Positions 44,502 to 53,670 are shown, numbered from the stretch's first letter. The stretch: 64,000 nt of DNA from Marinoscillum luteum (GCF_044005705.1 NZ_JBIPKE010000020.1:124001-188000), one strand, 5' to 3'. A program made the numbers and translations. Notes: generated from the sequence alone by a model not told the origin.

Positions 44502-46051
44502 TTAGGTGCCAGCTCTACCAAAGGTATGATCATCTCCTCCATGCTCACCCCACCATGCTGGAAGGTGTCTTTATAGAAGTTGACGTAGTAATTGTAATTA
44601 TTTGGATAGGCAAAGAAAAAATCTTCGCGCGCAAATGCAAAGGCTGTGCTCACGTTTACTTTTGGCAACCTGAATTCATCGGGGTCTCTGGTGAATAGTA
44701 CTCCCTTCTCTTCAAAGGCAAGATTTCGCCCGGCTTTATACCGCAGATTGGTATTGGTGTTTCTGTCACCCACTATTTTATAGGGTTTTTTCACCCTGAT
44801 GGTCCCATGATCCGTGGTGATCACCACCTTCACATCTTTACCCGATAAGTAGCGCAAAAGGTCATAAAGCGATGAATGTGAGAACCACGACTTGGTGATA
44901 GACCGATACGCTGATTCATCTGGAGCCAGCTCTCGGATCATCTGCATATCTGTGCGGGCATGCGACAGCATGTCTACAAAATTAAATACAATAGCGTTGA
45001 AGTCATTTTTCATCAGGTTTTTCACATTGTCCGTGAGGTTCTTACCATCACTGGCCTTGATGATCTTGTGATAGCTGGCTTTTACCTGAAGACGCTCTTT
45101 CTCCAGATTTTTCATTAACAACTGCTCCTCATAGAGGTTCTTTCCATCCTCATCATCTTCACCCACCCACAGGTCAGGATGATTTTTGGCAATATCCAGA
45201 GGCATCTGTCCTGCAAAAAGGGCATTTCTGGCGTAAGCCGTAGTAGTTGGCAATATAGAATAGTAGTAGTCTTTGTTCACAATATTGAATAACTCCGATA
45301 TTTCGGGTTCCAATATTTCCCATTGATCAAATCTGAGATTATCTATGACGATGAGGAAAACCGGCTTTTCACTTTTCAGTAAAGGGAATACCTTCTTCTT
45401 GAGTACCTGATGAGAAAGCAAAGGCCTGTCCACATCAGGATCGGTGATCCAATCGCGATAGTTGTCCACGATGAAGTCAGAAAACCGCTGATTGGCCTCC
45501 GAGCGCTGAGTATTCAGCACCTCCAACATACTTTTATCATCTGTACTATCAATCTCCAGATCCCAGTACACCAGCTTTCTGTAGAGATCTGCCCACCCCT
45601 CAAAATCATCCAGATCCTGCACTGTCATGCTCAACTTCTGAAATTCCTGCTGATAGCTTTGGTTGGTATGCTCAGATACGATGCGCTTATTGTCCAGAAT
45701 TTTCTTGACCGAGAGGAGTATTTGATTCGGGTTCAGTGGTTTGATCAGGTAATCGGCTATTTTCGCACCGATGGCCTCCTCCATGATGTGTTCTTCTTCA
45801 CTTTTGGTGATCATGACCACTGGCAGGTTCGGGTGCGTGGATTTAATGTAATTGAGGGTTTCCAGACCGGACATCCCTGGCATATTTTCATCTAAAAAAA
45901 CCAAATCGAAGGTGTGATGATCTATTTCCTCCAGTGCATCCGATCCGCTATTGACCGGAGTGATCTCAAATCCTTTGTTACTTAAAAAAAGGATGTGTGG
46001 CTTGAGGAGATCTATTTCATCATCAGCCCATAAAATTCTATATTTCTGCAT
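44498..46051 (-). CDS. porX: PorX-type response regulator with PglZ domain
   Basis: A 517-residue regulator of the type IX secretion system. Residues 1-125 form a receiver domain with acidic pocket D10/D11 and phospho-acceptor D54 (VFLDENMPGM). The remainder is a PglZ-type alkaline-phosphatase-like domain (VFLIVIDNLRFDQWEILEPE, TTDHGTIRVKKP) that acts as a phosphodiesterase on nucleotides in characterised PorX. With sensor kinase PorY and a sigma factor it controls T9SS genes. Several proteins in this window are T9SS cargo or parts, so the regulator's place here makes sense. It is divergent from the HD-hydrolase gene, with 48 bp between starts. Confidence 0.95.
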   Translation of the reverse strand: MQKYRILWADDEIDLLKPHILFLSNKGFEITPVNSGSDALEEIDHHTFDLVFLDENMPGMSGLETLNYIKSTHPNLPVVMITKSEEEHIMEEAIGAKIADYLIKPLNPNQILLSVKKILDNKRIVSEHTNQSYQQEFQKLSMTVQDLDDFEGWADLYRKLVYWDLEIDSTDDKSMLEVLNTQRSEANQRFSDFIVDNYRDWITDPDVDRPLLSHQVLKKKVFPLLKSEKPVFLIVIDNLRFDQWEILEPEISELFNIVNKDYYYSILPTTTAYARNALFAGQMPLDIAKNHPDLWVGEDDEDGKNLYEEQLLMKNLEKERLQVKASYHKIIKASDGKNLTDNVKNLMKNDFNAIVFNFVDMLSHARTDMQMIRELAPDESAYRSITKSWFSHSSLYDLLRYLSGKDVKVVITTDHGTIRVKKPYKIVGDRNTNTNLRYKAGRNLAFEEKGVLFTRDPDEFRLPKVNVSTAFAFAREDFFFAYPNNYNYYVNFYKDTFQHGGVSMEEMIIPLVELAPK

Positions 46052-46099
46052 TCATCTATTTTTGACGTAAGTGAACAAATATCAAACCGCTTTTTCAAT

Positions 46100-47332
46100 T
46101 TGAACAAAAAGAAAATTTTAAACGATCCCGTGTACGGGTTTATCAATATACCCAACGAACTGGTCTTTGATATTATTGAACACACATATTTTCAAAGATT
46201 GCGTAGGATCAAACAACTCGGTCTCACAGACTTTGTTTATCCGGGTGCTTTGCATACCAGGTTTCACCATGCCATAGGGGCTACCTACCTCATGCAAAAA
46301 ACCCTTGACACCCTACGTAGCAAAGGGGTCATGATCTTTGATGCAGAGTATGAAGCTGCGCTGGTGGCCATCCTTTTGCATGATGTTGGGCACGGGCCGT
46401 TCTCTCACACCCTGGAGTTCAGTTTATTTAAAGACGTGCAGCATGAGCAGATTTCGCTTTGGATTTTTGATAAACTCAATAAAGAATTTGGCGGCCGACT
46501 GGAGTTGGCCAAGCAGATTTTTACGGGAAAATATCATCGGAAATTTCTTCATCAGCTGGTCTCCAGCCAGCTGGACGTGGACCGGCTGGACTACCTGAAG
46601 CGCGATAGTTTCTTTACCGGGGTGTACGAGGGCACCATAGGTGCGGAGCGGATCATCAAAATGCTGAACGTCGAAAACGATCAGTTGGTAGTAGAAGAAA
46701 AAGGGATTTACAGCATCGAAAACTTCCTCAGTGCCCGTCGCCTGATGTATTGGCAGGTGTACCTTCACAAAACGGCTGTTTCGGCAGAGGCCATGCTCAT
46801 CTCGCTGATTAAGCGTGCTAAGAAACTCACTCAAAGTGGGAAAGATATTCCCGCAACGCCTGCCTTCAGGATTTTTCTGGAGCGCAACATCACCCAGCAG
46901 GAGTTCTTCGACGATAAAGACCTCCTGGATGTATTTGCCATGCTGGACGACATGGATGTGTGGGGCTCCATCAAAATGTGGCAGTCTCATGATGACGTGG
47001 TGTTGAGCAAACTAAGCAATGATCTGCTCAACCGCAGGCTTTTCGGCATTCGGCTGTCCAATGACAAATTCAGCTCAGAGCAAATCGATCAGGTCCTGCA
47101 GCAATTACTCGCACAGGGCTACTCTGCCCAGGAGGCTAAGTATTTTATCCAAAAGGGCTCCATCAGTAATGCAGCCTATATTGCCAAAGGCGGCAGCATC
47201 AATATCCTGATGAAGAGTGGAGAGGTAGTGGACGTGGCTCAGGCTACCGATCTACCCAACATCAAAGCCATGAGCAAAATCGTGAAGAAATACTATCTCT
47301 GCTTCCCCAAAAACCTATCTTTACCCGTCTGA
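46100..47332 (+). CDS. HD-domain phosphohydrolase (SAMHD1-like, COG1078)
   Basis: A 410-residue HD-superfamily metal hydrolase. Metal residues include the FHHAIG helix (H56/H57) and the HD pair H94-D95 in ILLHDVGHGPFSH, with the family stretch QRLRRIKQLGLTDFVYPGA before them. Members act on dNTPs or related nucleotides. Start: no in-frame ATG lies near the conserved N terminus; TTG 46100 gives MNKKKILNDPVYGFI, the usual family start, so a TTG start is most likely. The gene leads into lpxD 23 bp later and probably shares its transcript. Confidence 0.9.
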   Translation: MNKKKILNDPVYGFINIPNELVFDIIEHTYFQRLRRIKQLGLTDFVYPGALHTRFHHAIGATYLMQKTLDTLRSKGVMIFDAEYEAALVAILLHDVGHGPFSHTLEFSLFKDVQHEQISLWIFDKLNKEFGGRLELAKQIFTGKYHRKFLHQLVSSQLDVDRLDYLKRDSFFTGVYEGTIGAERIIKMLNVENDQLVVEEKGIYSIENFLSARRLMYWQVYLHKTAVSAEAMLISLIKRAKKLTQSGKDIPATPAFRIFLERNITQQEFFDDKDLLDVFAMLDDMDVWGSIKMWQSHDDVVLSKLSNDLLNRRLFGIRLSNDKFSSEQIDQVLQQLLAQGYSAQEAKYFIQKGSISNAAYIAKGGSINILMKSGEVVDVAQATDLPNIKAMSKIVKKYYLCFPKNLSLPV

Positions 47333-47355
47333 ACGCCAGGTGTAAAACCACACTT

Positions 47356-48402
47356 ATGAATTTAACGGTAGGTCAAATTGCGGAGATATTGAATGGAGAA
47401 GTAGCCGGCGATCCGAATATCCTTATTCTGGGCATTTCTAGTCTGGAGGACGCTCAGTGCGATTCTGTTTCTTTTTTGGCCAACCCCAAATATGAACAGC
47501 ATTTATATAATACACATGCTGCCGCGGTGATTGTAGGCGTGGATTTTGTACCCAAGCAATCGACTAAAACAGTCCTCATCAGGGTGAATGATCCCTATCT
47601 GAGTTTCACTGCGCTGCAGGCAGAGTACCAACGACTCACTATCCTGAAGAAGACCGGAATAGAGGCTCCTGTACATTTGGGAACAGACTTCTCACATTCT
47701 GATGGGCTTTATCTCGGTGCATTTGCCTACATAGGCGACCATGTCACCATCGGGAAGAATGTGAAAATACACCCTCAGGTACACATTGGGGACCATTGCA
47801 CCATAGGTGATCACACGATCATCTATCCCGGAGCTAAGATCTACGAAAGAACCATCATCGGAGCTTATTGCAACATTCAGGCAGGGGCGGTCATCGGTTC
47901 ACACGGGTTTGGATTTGCCCCCAAGCCGGATGGTTCTTATCAAAACATCCCGCAAACTGGAAATGTGGAGCTCGGCAACCATGTAGATATCGGGGCCAAT
48001 ACCACCATTGACTGTGCTACCCTCGGCACCACCCGCATTGAGGATGGGGTGAAAATCGACAACCTTGTACAGATTGCCCACAATGTGGAAATAGGAAAGC
48101 ATACGGTGATTGCTGCCCAAACAGGCATTTCAGGTTCTGCCAAGGTGGGCAAGCACGTGATGATCGGTGGGCAGGTAGGTACGGTGGGGCACATTCACAT
48201 AGCCGATCATACCAAAGTCGGCGCCCGATCGGGGGTTACCAAAAGCACCAAATCTGATCAAATTCTGTTTGGTGTGCCAGCCATGGATCGTCATGGGTAC
48301 CTGAAATCATACGCCATTTACAAAAAGCTTCCAGAGCTGATGGCGTGCATTCAGGAACTTGAGCAAAAAATCCTAAATTTGACCCCCAACAGCCCAAAAT
48401 GA
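47356..48402 (+). CDS. lpxD: UDP-3-O-acylglucosamine N-acyltransferase
   Basis: A 348-residue trimeric acyltransferase for the third step of lipid A synthesis: it adds the second acyl chain to UDP-3-O-acylglucosamine. An N-terminal uridine-binding domain (residues 1-100) is followed by hexapeptide repeats forming a left-handed helix (HIGDHCTIGDHTIIYPGAKI) and a C-terminal helix. The catalytic His lies in the block NLVQIAHNVEIGKHTVIAA. Its stop overlaps the next start by four bases (ATGA). Confidence 0.97.
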   Translation: MNLTVGQIAEILNGEVAGDPNILILGISSLEDAQCDSVSFLANPKYEQHLYNTHAAAVIVGVDFVPKQSTKTVLIRVNDPYLSFTALQAEYQRLTILKKTGIEAPVHLGTDFSHSDGLYLGAFAYIGDHVTIGKNVKIHPQVHIGDHCTIGDHTIIYPGAKIYERTIIGAYCNIQAGAVIGSHGFGFAPKPDGSYQNIPQTGNVELGNHVDIGANTTIDCATLGTTRIEDGVKIDNLVQIAHNVEIGKHTVIAAQTGISGSAKVGKHVMIGGQVGTVGHIHIADHTKVGARSGVTKSTKSDQILFGVPAMDRHGYLKSYAIYKKLPELMACIQELEQKILNLTPNSPK

Positions 48403-49793
48403 AAGTTTACCAACAGACCATCAGGAAGCCAATAACCCTCTCAGGAGTGGGACTACATACAGGTATGGCGGCAAACATTACGTTCAAACCTGCCCGACCC
48501 AACCATGGCATAAAGTTTCAACGTACCGACCTCAAAGGCCAACCTATCATAGAAGCGGATGTGGACTATGTGATCGATGTGAACCGGGGAACAACGCTGG
48601 AAAAAGATGGAGCAAGGGTTCAAACCATAGAGCATGTACTTGCGGCATTGGTGGGAATGGAAATAGACAATATCCTGATCCAGTTGGACAGTCAGGAGAC
48701 GCCGATCATGGATGGAAGCGCGGGGCCTTTCGTGGACGCCTTCCTCAAAGTGGGGATCGAAGAGCAAAACGCCCAGCGTAACTTTTATGAAATCCCGGAA
48801 AGCATCTTTTATCAGGACAAAAGTCTGGGAGTAGAGATTGCTGCTCTTCCGCTGGATGATTACCGCGTGACCGTGATGGTAGACTATAGCTCCAAAGTAC
48901 TGGGGAGCCAGCATGCTTCCCTCAATAAGCTCGAAGATTTTCAAAATGACATTGCCAGGAGCCGCACGTTCTGCTTTCTTCACGAAATAGAAGAACTCTA
49001 CAAAAACGACCTGATCAAAGGGGGCGACCTCAGTAATGCTGTGGTGGTAGTGGATAGAAAGGTGAGACCAGAAGAAGTCGCTAAGCTCAGCAAACTACTG
49101 AACAAACCAAAGATTGATTTTTATGGCGAGGGCATTCTCAATGACGAGAAACTCCTCTACCCCAACGAACCAGCCAGGCACAAACTACTGGATGTACTGG
49201 GAGATCTGGCACTGGTGGGCAGGCCCATCAAAGCGCAGATACTGGCAGCCAGACCAGGTCACACCACCAACGTGGCCTTTGCCAGAAAGCTCAAAAAAAT
49301 CATGAGTGAGGCCAGTCATATTCACATTCCCCAGTACGATCCGAAGGTACCGGCTGTTCTGGACATCAATAAGATATCCAAAATACTGCCCCACCGATAT
49401 CCTTTCCTGTTGATAGATAAGATTTTTCACCTGGACGATGAGCAGGTGGCTGGCATCAAAAATGTGACCATGAACGAGCCTTTCTTTGCAGGTCACTTTC
49501 CGGGAAACCCGGTAATGCCAGGTGTACTCCAGGTGGAGGCCATGGCCCAGATTGGTGGTATCCTGGTACTCAATACGGTACCAGACCCTGAAAACTATTG
49601 GACCTACTTTTTGGGGATCGAAAACTTCAAATTCAGGAAAATGGTGGTGCCCGGAGATACACTGGTGATGAAGCTCGAACTCATGCAGCCCATCAGAAGG
49701 GGATTTGCGAAAATGAAAGGTGTGGCATATGTGGGTAACAACCTGGTGTGTGAAGGAATAATGACTGCCAGCATTGTAAGAAAAGATGTATGA
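48399..49793 (+). CDS. lpxC/fabZ: Fused LpxC deacetylase / FabZ dehydratase
   Basis: A 464-residue two-domain enzyme typical of Bacteroidota. Residues about 1-300 are LpxC, the zinc deacetylase of lipid A synthesis (TIRKPITLSGVGLHTG; zinc His H79 in TIEHVLAALVG; second zinc site RHKLLDVLGDLAL). Residues about 318-464 are FabZ, the 3-hydroxyacyl-ACP dehydratase of fatty acid elongation (LPHRYPFLLIDKI; catalytic His H366 in FAGHFPGNPVMPG, with EAMAQ). The fusion joins two enzymes competing for the same hydroxyacyl-ACP pool. Four-base overlaps on both sides tie it to lpxD and lpxA. Confidence 0.97.
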   Translation: MKVYQQTIRKPITLSGVGLHTGMAANITFKPARPNHGIKFQRTDLKGQPIIEADVDYVIDVNRGTTLEKDGARVQTIEHVLAALVGMEIDNILIQLDSQETPIMDGSAGPFVDAFLKVGIEEQNAQRNFYEIPESIFYQDKSLGVEIAALPLDDYRVTVMVDYSSKVLGSQHASLNKLEDFQNDIARSRTFCFLHEIEELYKNDLIKGGDLSNAVVVVDRKVRPEEVAKLSKLLNKPKIDFYGEGILNDEKLLYPNEPARHKLLDVLGDLALVGRPIKAQILAARPGHTTNVAFARKLKKIMSEASHIHIPQYDPKVPAVLDINKISKILPHRYPFLLIDKIFHLDDEQVAGIKNVTMNEPFFAGHFPGNPVMPGVLQVEAMAQIGGILVLNTVPDPENYWTYFLGIENFKFRKMVVPGDTLVMKLELMQPIRRGFAKMKGVAYVGNNLVCEGIMTASIVRKDV

Positions 49794-50572
49794 CGAGTAC
49801 GCTTTCATACATTCATCCTCAGGCTCAAATAGCTGAAAATGTAACCATTGAAGCCTTTTGCTCTATCGCTGCAGATGTGGTGATTGGAGAAGGTACCTGG
49901 ATTGGTCCCAACTCTACCATCATGGATGGCGCCCGAATTGGGAAAAACTGTCGCATATTTCCCGGTGCCGTGATCTCCGCCGAACCCCAGGACCTTAAGT
50001 ATAAAGGTGAGCGATCAACTGCCACCATTGGTGACGATACCATCATCAGAGAGTGCGTGACCATCAATAAGGGAACCAGGCTTGATAGAAATGACACCAA
50101 AATTGGCAGAAACTGCGTGCTGATGGCTTACACACATGTGGCCCATGACTGTATCATTAGAGATCACGTTATTCTAGCCAATGCCGTGCAAATGGCCGGG
50201 CATGTACACATCGGTGAGTATGCTTTTGTTGGGGGCACCACAGCCATCCACCAGTTTGTGAAAATCGGTGCCCATACCATGATATCCGGTGGCTCGCTGG
50301 TGAGAAAAGATGTACCACCCTATGTAACTGCCGCCCGCGATCCCCTCTCATATGCCGGAGTGAATTCCACTGGGCTCAGAAGGCGGGCTTTCTCCAACGA
50401 TAAAATCAGAGAAATACAGGATATCTATCGAATCTTTTACCTTAGCGGCCTCAACAATACTGAGGCACTTGACAAAATCAAAATGGAGTTGAATCCTTCC
50501 GTGGAGCGGGATGACATCATCAAATTCATTGAAGACTCCAACCGTGGTATGATGCGGGGAAATAAAGATTAG
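49790..50572 (+). CDS. lpxA: UDP-N-acetylglucosamine acyltransferase
   Basis: A 260-residue hexapeptide-repeat enzyme that adds the first acyl chain to UDP-GlcNAc, opening lipid A synthesis. A left-handed helix of repeats (IAENVTIEAFCSIAADVVIG) is followed by the catalytic region MAYTHVAHDCIIRDHVILAN and a C-terminal helical domain (GLRRRAFSNDKIREIQDIYRI). The length is normal. Overlaps lpxC/fabZ by four bases and is followed three bases later by an ABC ATPase gene. Confidence 0.97.
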   Translation: MTSTLSYIHPQAQIAENVTIEAFCSIAADVVIGEGTWIGPNSTIMDGARIGKNCRIFPGAVISAEPQDLKYKGERSTATIGDDTIIRECVTINKGTRLDRNDTKIGRNCVLMAYTHVAHDCIIRDHVILANAVQMAGHVHIGEYAFVGGTTAIHQFVKIGAHTMISGGSLVRKDVPPYVTAARDPLSYAGVNSTGLRRRAFSNDKIREIQDIYRIFYLSGLNNTEALDKIKMELNPSVERDDIIKFIEDSNRGMMRGNKD

Positions 50573-50575
50573 CAG

Positions 50576-51181
50576 ATGAAGATCACGCTCACTGACCTTG
50601 GTAAAAAATATAACCGCGAATGGGTTTTCCGGCACCTCAACTTTGAGATCAGTCCCGGAGATACCATCGCCATCACGGGGCACAATGGATCTGGGAAATC
50701 CACGCTTCTAAAAGTATTGGGTGGCTATCTTACGCCTTCTCAAGGCAAGGTGACCTACGGAGACAGCAAGGAGCATATTCAGACACAATTTAGTTTTGCT
50801 GCTCCTTACCTCAACCTTCTGGAAGAATTCACACTGAAGGAGCACCTGGCTTTTCATAATAAATTCAAAAAAGCCCTGTGCTCACATGAAGAAATGCTCG
50901 CACTTAGTAATCTTGCTGGTGCTGAGGACAAGTTGGTCAAAGATTTCTCCTCAGGCATGAAGCAACGCTTGAGACTGGTGCTGGCCTTTTTTTACGAATC
51001 CTCCCTTCTGCTCCTGGACGAACCCACTTCCAACCTCGATCAGGATGGTACGGACTGGTACCTCTCCATGCTTCAGAAAGTTTCCGATGAACAAACCATG
51101 ATCATCGCTTCCAATCAACCACAGGAATATGCTGGCGCCAATCATATCATTTCCATAGAAAATTTCAAGCAAGGACAATAA
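50576..51181 (+). CDS. ABC transporter ATP-binding protein
   Basis: A 201-residue stand-alone ATPase. Walker A is GHNGSGKST (about residues 39-47), the signature is FSSGMKQRLRL and Walker B is LLLLDEPTSNLD; the short length resembles CcmA-type subunits. It starts three bases after lpxA, so it belongs to the lipid A operon transcript. No permease is adjacent, so the partner and substrate are unknown. The place suggests an envelope role. Confidence 0.92.
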   Translation: MKITLTDLGKKYNREWVFRHLNFEISPGDTIAITGHNGSGKSTLLKVLGGYLTPSQGKVTYGDSKEHIQTQFSFAAPYLNLLEEFTLKEHLAFHNKFKKALCSHEEMLALSNLAGAEDKLVKDFSSGMKQRLRLVLAFFYESSLLLLDEPTSNLDQDGTDWYLSMLQKVSDEQTMIIASNQPQEYAGANHIISIENFKQGQ

Positions 51182-51324
51182 AGGATACCCTGAGGCGTTT
51201 GACTCTCAGTATCCAACCTACCGGGTAAGATAATTCTCCAATATTCTTCTGGGTAAAGTGATATAAAATTCTTATTTTTCAATAATTTGCAACTGTCTTA
51301 ACTAAATTTGACAAAAATCACTCT

Positions 51325-51810
51325 ATGAAAAGAATCACTCAACTACTAACTGCCTTAGTATTTTGTTCTTTAATTGTTTTCGTTTCTTGCAAAAAGAAGA
51401 AGAAGTCTGAAAAGGACGATCCAAGAGATGCTGTGGGAATGGCATTATCTAAAACATGGTCGCCTACTTCTGTGACCAAGGATACCGAAAATCGCACCGA
51501 GTGGGATGGTTTCACCATTGGATTCACCTACAATTCAGAAACTGACATTGGCGGCTACTCTGTAAGCGGAGTTCCTTCTAACGAAGGTGCCAGCGATGTT
51601 TGGGGTTCTGGTTTGAGTTGGACATTTGATGGAGAAGACGAGTCTGCTGACACTGGAACTATCCTGAGAAGTGATGGAGTTACAGTGCAAGCTACTCTTG
51701 ACAATCCGGACGCGCCTACTACGTTAACGCTCTCATTCACCATTACTGACGCCAGCGCAAGAGCGGCAGGCTTTAACGGTGCGTGGATCTTTACCCTAGC
51801 GGCAAACTAA
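51325..51810 (+). CDS. Lipoprotein of unknown function
   Basis: A 161-residue lipoprotein: signal peptide with lipobox VFVSC, then a Lys run and acidic linker (KKKKKSEKDD). The mature domain has a beta-sandwich or lipocalin-like look (WTFDGEDESADTGTILRSDG, TTLTLSFTITDAS) and ends in WIFTLAAN, similar in style to small Bacteroidota lipocalin-like lipoproteins. I cannot name the family. Transcribed alone; TAAATTTG at 51303-51310 resembles a -7 box but lies very near the start. A terminator follows at 51835-51864. Confidence 0.75.
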   Translation: MKRITQLLTALVFCSLIVFVSCKKKKKSEKDDPRDAVGMALSKTWSPTSVTKDTENRTEWDGFTIGFTYNSETDIGGYSVSGVPSNEGASDVWGSGLSWTFDGEDESADTGTILRSDGVTVQATLDNPDAPTTLTLSFTITDASARAAGFNGAWIFTLAAN

Positions 51811-51834
51811 TTAAAAACATATTCAATATCTTTG

Positions 51835-51864
51835 GGGAGTGGTTTTTGACCATTCCCTTTTTTT
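51835..51864 (+). terminator. Terminator after the lipoprotein gene
   Basis: Stem gggagtggt / accattccc (one G-U pair), loop ttttg, then seven Ts (51858-51864). The next start codon (51865) follows the T run directly. Confidence 0.85.
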
Positions 51865-52362
51865 ATGCTTTACCAGGACAAATACTTCGATCAGGACAAG
51901 AATTCGATACTCAGGGCGGCCCAGGGGTTCGTGGAACCGCAGCTCTTGCAGCGTTGGGTTGAAATTGCTTTTGATAGTTATATGGCGCTGGAAAATCCAA
52001 TGGGTCTGGTAGATGATTTCATTCTTCGACTCAAAAGCATAGAAAAATACGATACCTCCCTGCTCGAAGAGCTTTATGAAATTCTGGCTGCCATTTATCG
52101 ATACGAAAAAGGGAATAATCAGCTGGAAATCATATGGGACGGTCGTAGCCACTACGAAGTGTACGCCGAAAACTGGTCCGAAAGCTTTGAAAAATGGGTT
52201 CAGTATTTCTGTACACAGCCGGAAATCTATCGAGCCATTCTGAAAGCCTGTATTCTGCAGCAAGGCACCAACACCAAGTTTCTCTATTACGGAATGCGTA
52301 AAACCATTCTGGGGCACTTCAACCTGCGCATTACCAGAAATAAGACCCTAAAAACTGCCTGA
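51865..52362 (+). CDS. Conserved-looking cytoplasmic protein of unknown function
   Basis: A 165-residue soluble protein, helical in character (YFDQDKNSILRAAQGFVEPQ, LLEELYEILAAIYRYEKG), with a conserved-looking centre (EIIWDGRSHYEVYAENW) and a basic end (GHFNLRITRNKTLKTA). I do not recognise a domain. The ATG at 51865 directly abuts the T run of the terminator before it, leaving no leader. It may depend on read-through, or translation may begin at a later codon. It is convergent with the acylphosphatase gene, two bases from its stop. Confidence 0.65.
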   Translation: MLYQDKYFDQDKNSILRAAQGFVEPQLLQRWVEIAFDSYMALENPMGLVDDFILRLKSIEKYDTSLLEELYEILAAIYRYEKGNNQLEIIWDGRSHYEVYAENWSESFEKWVQYFCTQPEIYRAILKACILQQGTNTKFLYYGMRKTILGHFNLRITRNKTLKTA

Positions 52363-52364
52363 GT

Positions 52365-52634
52365 TTAGCGTTGTCTGATCTCGAATGTAGGATAATCCTC
52401 ATCGGGAGCTTCCCATGACTCCACCCGATTGACCACCGCAAATTGGGGGCCCTCTTTGCTCCATTCCAGTAATTCCGCCAGCTTTTTGTAATCCCCTTCG
52501 GCATGTATTAGCACAGAGCCTTCCACCTCATTCTGAACCCAGCCTTTTAGTTTCAGATCATCAGCCAGATTCTTGGTAGAAGCCCTGAAAAAGACTCCTT
52601 GTACCTTTCCAAAACACCTGATTTCTAAAGCCAT
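52365..52634 (-). CDS. Acylphosphatase
   Basis: An 89-residue enzyme that hydrolyses acyl phosphates such as acetyl phosphate. The catalytic residues are R17 in GKVQGVFFRAST and N35 in GWVQNEVEGSV, with the usual alpha/beta sandwich length. It starts three bases after the deoC stop and is the last gene of the hppD-(small protein)-deoC run. Confidence 0.95.
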   Translation of the reverse strand: MALEIRCFGKVQGVFFRASTKNLADDLKLKGWVQNEVEGSVLIHAEGDYKKLAELLEWSKEGPQFAVVNRVESWEAPDEDYPTFEIRQR

Positions 52635-52637
52635 AGG

Positions 52638-53288
52638 TTAGTTCATTAAAATATCTCTGGCACTCGAAGTACCAATCCTGTCTGCTCCGGCAGCCAAAAG
52701 TTTCTCCACCTGAGTCCTTGTTTTGATGCCCGCAGAGGCCTTAATCCCCACACTGGAGGGAAGCGTACCCCTCAAAAGCGTAATGTGCTCTACTGTAGCC
52801 TCTCCGCCTTTGGCAAACCCAGTGGAGGTCTTCACGAAATCCACCCCAGCATCCGCACAAAGTCTTGCTGCTCTACAGATTTCTTCATCGCTCAAGTAGG
52901 CTACTTCTATAATCACCTTGAGTAAGGCCTCATGTTCATGCGCCAGTTTGGACATCTTCGCAAACTCCACTTTCGGCCAGGGCATCCCATCTTTGAACGC
53001 CGAAACATTCATGACCAGATCAAGTTCATTGGCACCATCTCGCAGAGCCAAACGAGCCTCTTCTATTTTAGTTTCGGTCATCTGATAACCCAGAGGAAAT
53101 CCTATAACGGTCACCAGCTGCAGATCTGCGCTTGCAATTTCGCGGGAAGCCCGCTTCACCCAGAAAGGAGGAACACATACGCCCAAAACCTGCAAATCCT
53201 TAGCTTCGCTTACTAAAAAATCCACCTCCCTACCGGTTATCTGTGGATTGAGATTGGTGGATTCTATGAATCGGGCCAGTTGGTTCAT
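52638..53288 (-). CDS. deoC: Deoxyribose-phosphate aldolase
   Basis: A 216-residue TIM-barrel class I aldolase that splits 2-deoxyribose 5-phosphate into glyceraldehyde 3-phosphate and acetaldehyde. The Schiff-base Lys is K153 in GVDFVKTSTGF; the second active-site Lys is K183 in VGIKASAGIKT; the acidic residue lies in GANELDLVMNVSA. Normal length. It begins 13 bp after the small protein gene upstream and three bases before acylphosphatase. Confidence 0.97.
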   Translation of the reverse strand: MNQLARFIESTNLNPQITGREVDFLVSEAKDLQVLGVCVPPFWVKRASREIASADLQLVTVIGFPLGYQMTETKIEEARLALRDGANELDLVMNVSAFKDGMPWPKVEFAKMSKLAHEHEALLKVIIEVAYLSDEEICRAARLCADAGVDFVKTSTGFAKGGEATVEHITLLRGTLPSSVGIKASAGIKTRTQVEKLLAAGADRIGTSSARDILMN

Positions 53289-53301
53289 TTCGTAGGTTAG
53301 C

Positions 53302-53670
53302 TTAGTGTGTCAATCCGCACTCTTTACAGAATTTCTTTTTGCCATTTGGGCGCTTTTTCGGAGGCTTTTTGTGTCCAAAATAGAGCGGATCAGAGTATTG
53401 CGGCTTGGCAGCCTTCTTCTCCATCTTCGCCTTTTTTCGGGTAGTGTTGGCGATCCGCTTTCTGAATTCGGCCACCTCCTCCGCTCCCGTCAACTGACGA
53501 TCCTTCTTTTTAAAAACCCTAAAAAGAAAAAACTGCTTTTTGGCCTTCTTGGACGACTGGTACCTGGCAGATGGAGGCTTGGGAGCATTCACATCCCGGG
53601 TAGACTGGCTAAAGCCGCATACCACCAATCCAAAAATGAAAAACGAAAAAATGACTACCTTATAAATCAT
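53302..53670 (-). CDS. Small basic exported protein of unknown function
   Basis: A protein of about 122 residues. From ATG 53670 it starts MIYKVVIFSFFIFGLVVCGF, a signal peptide or anchor ending near FSQ. A very basic, Lys-rich mature part follows (SSKKAKKQFFLFRVFKKKDR, TTRKKAKMEKKAAKP), and the tail CKECGLTH holds two Cys that might bind metal. An in-frame start 42 nt upstream would place 14 residues before the signal and was rejected. It lies between hppD and deoC, 49 bp after hppD. Function unknown. Confidence 0.7.
   Translation of the reverse strand: MIYKVVIFSFFIFGLVVCGFSQSTRDVNAPKPPSARYQSSKKAKKQFFLFRVFKKKDRQLTGAEEVAEFRKRIANTTRKKAKMEKKAAKPQYSDPLYFGHKKPPKKRPNGKKKFCKECGLTH

Noticed and set aside
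51182..51213. Terminator after the lipid A operon
   Set aside because: The ggatac...gtatcc arms pair only with a bulge and no T run follows, so support is too weak.
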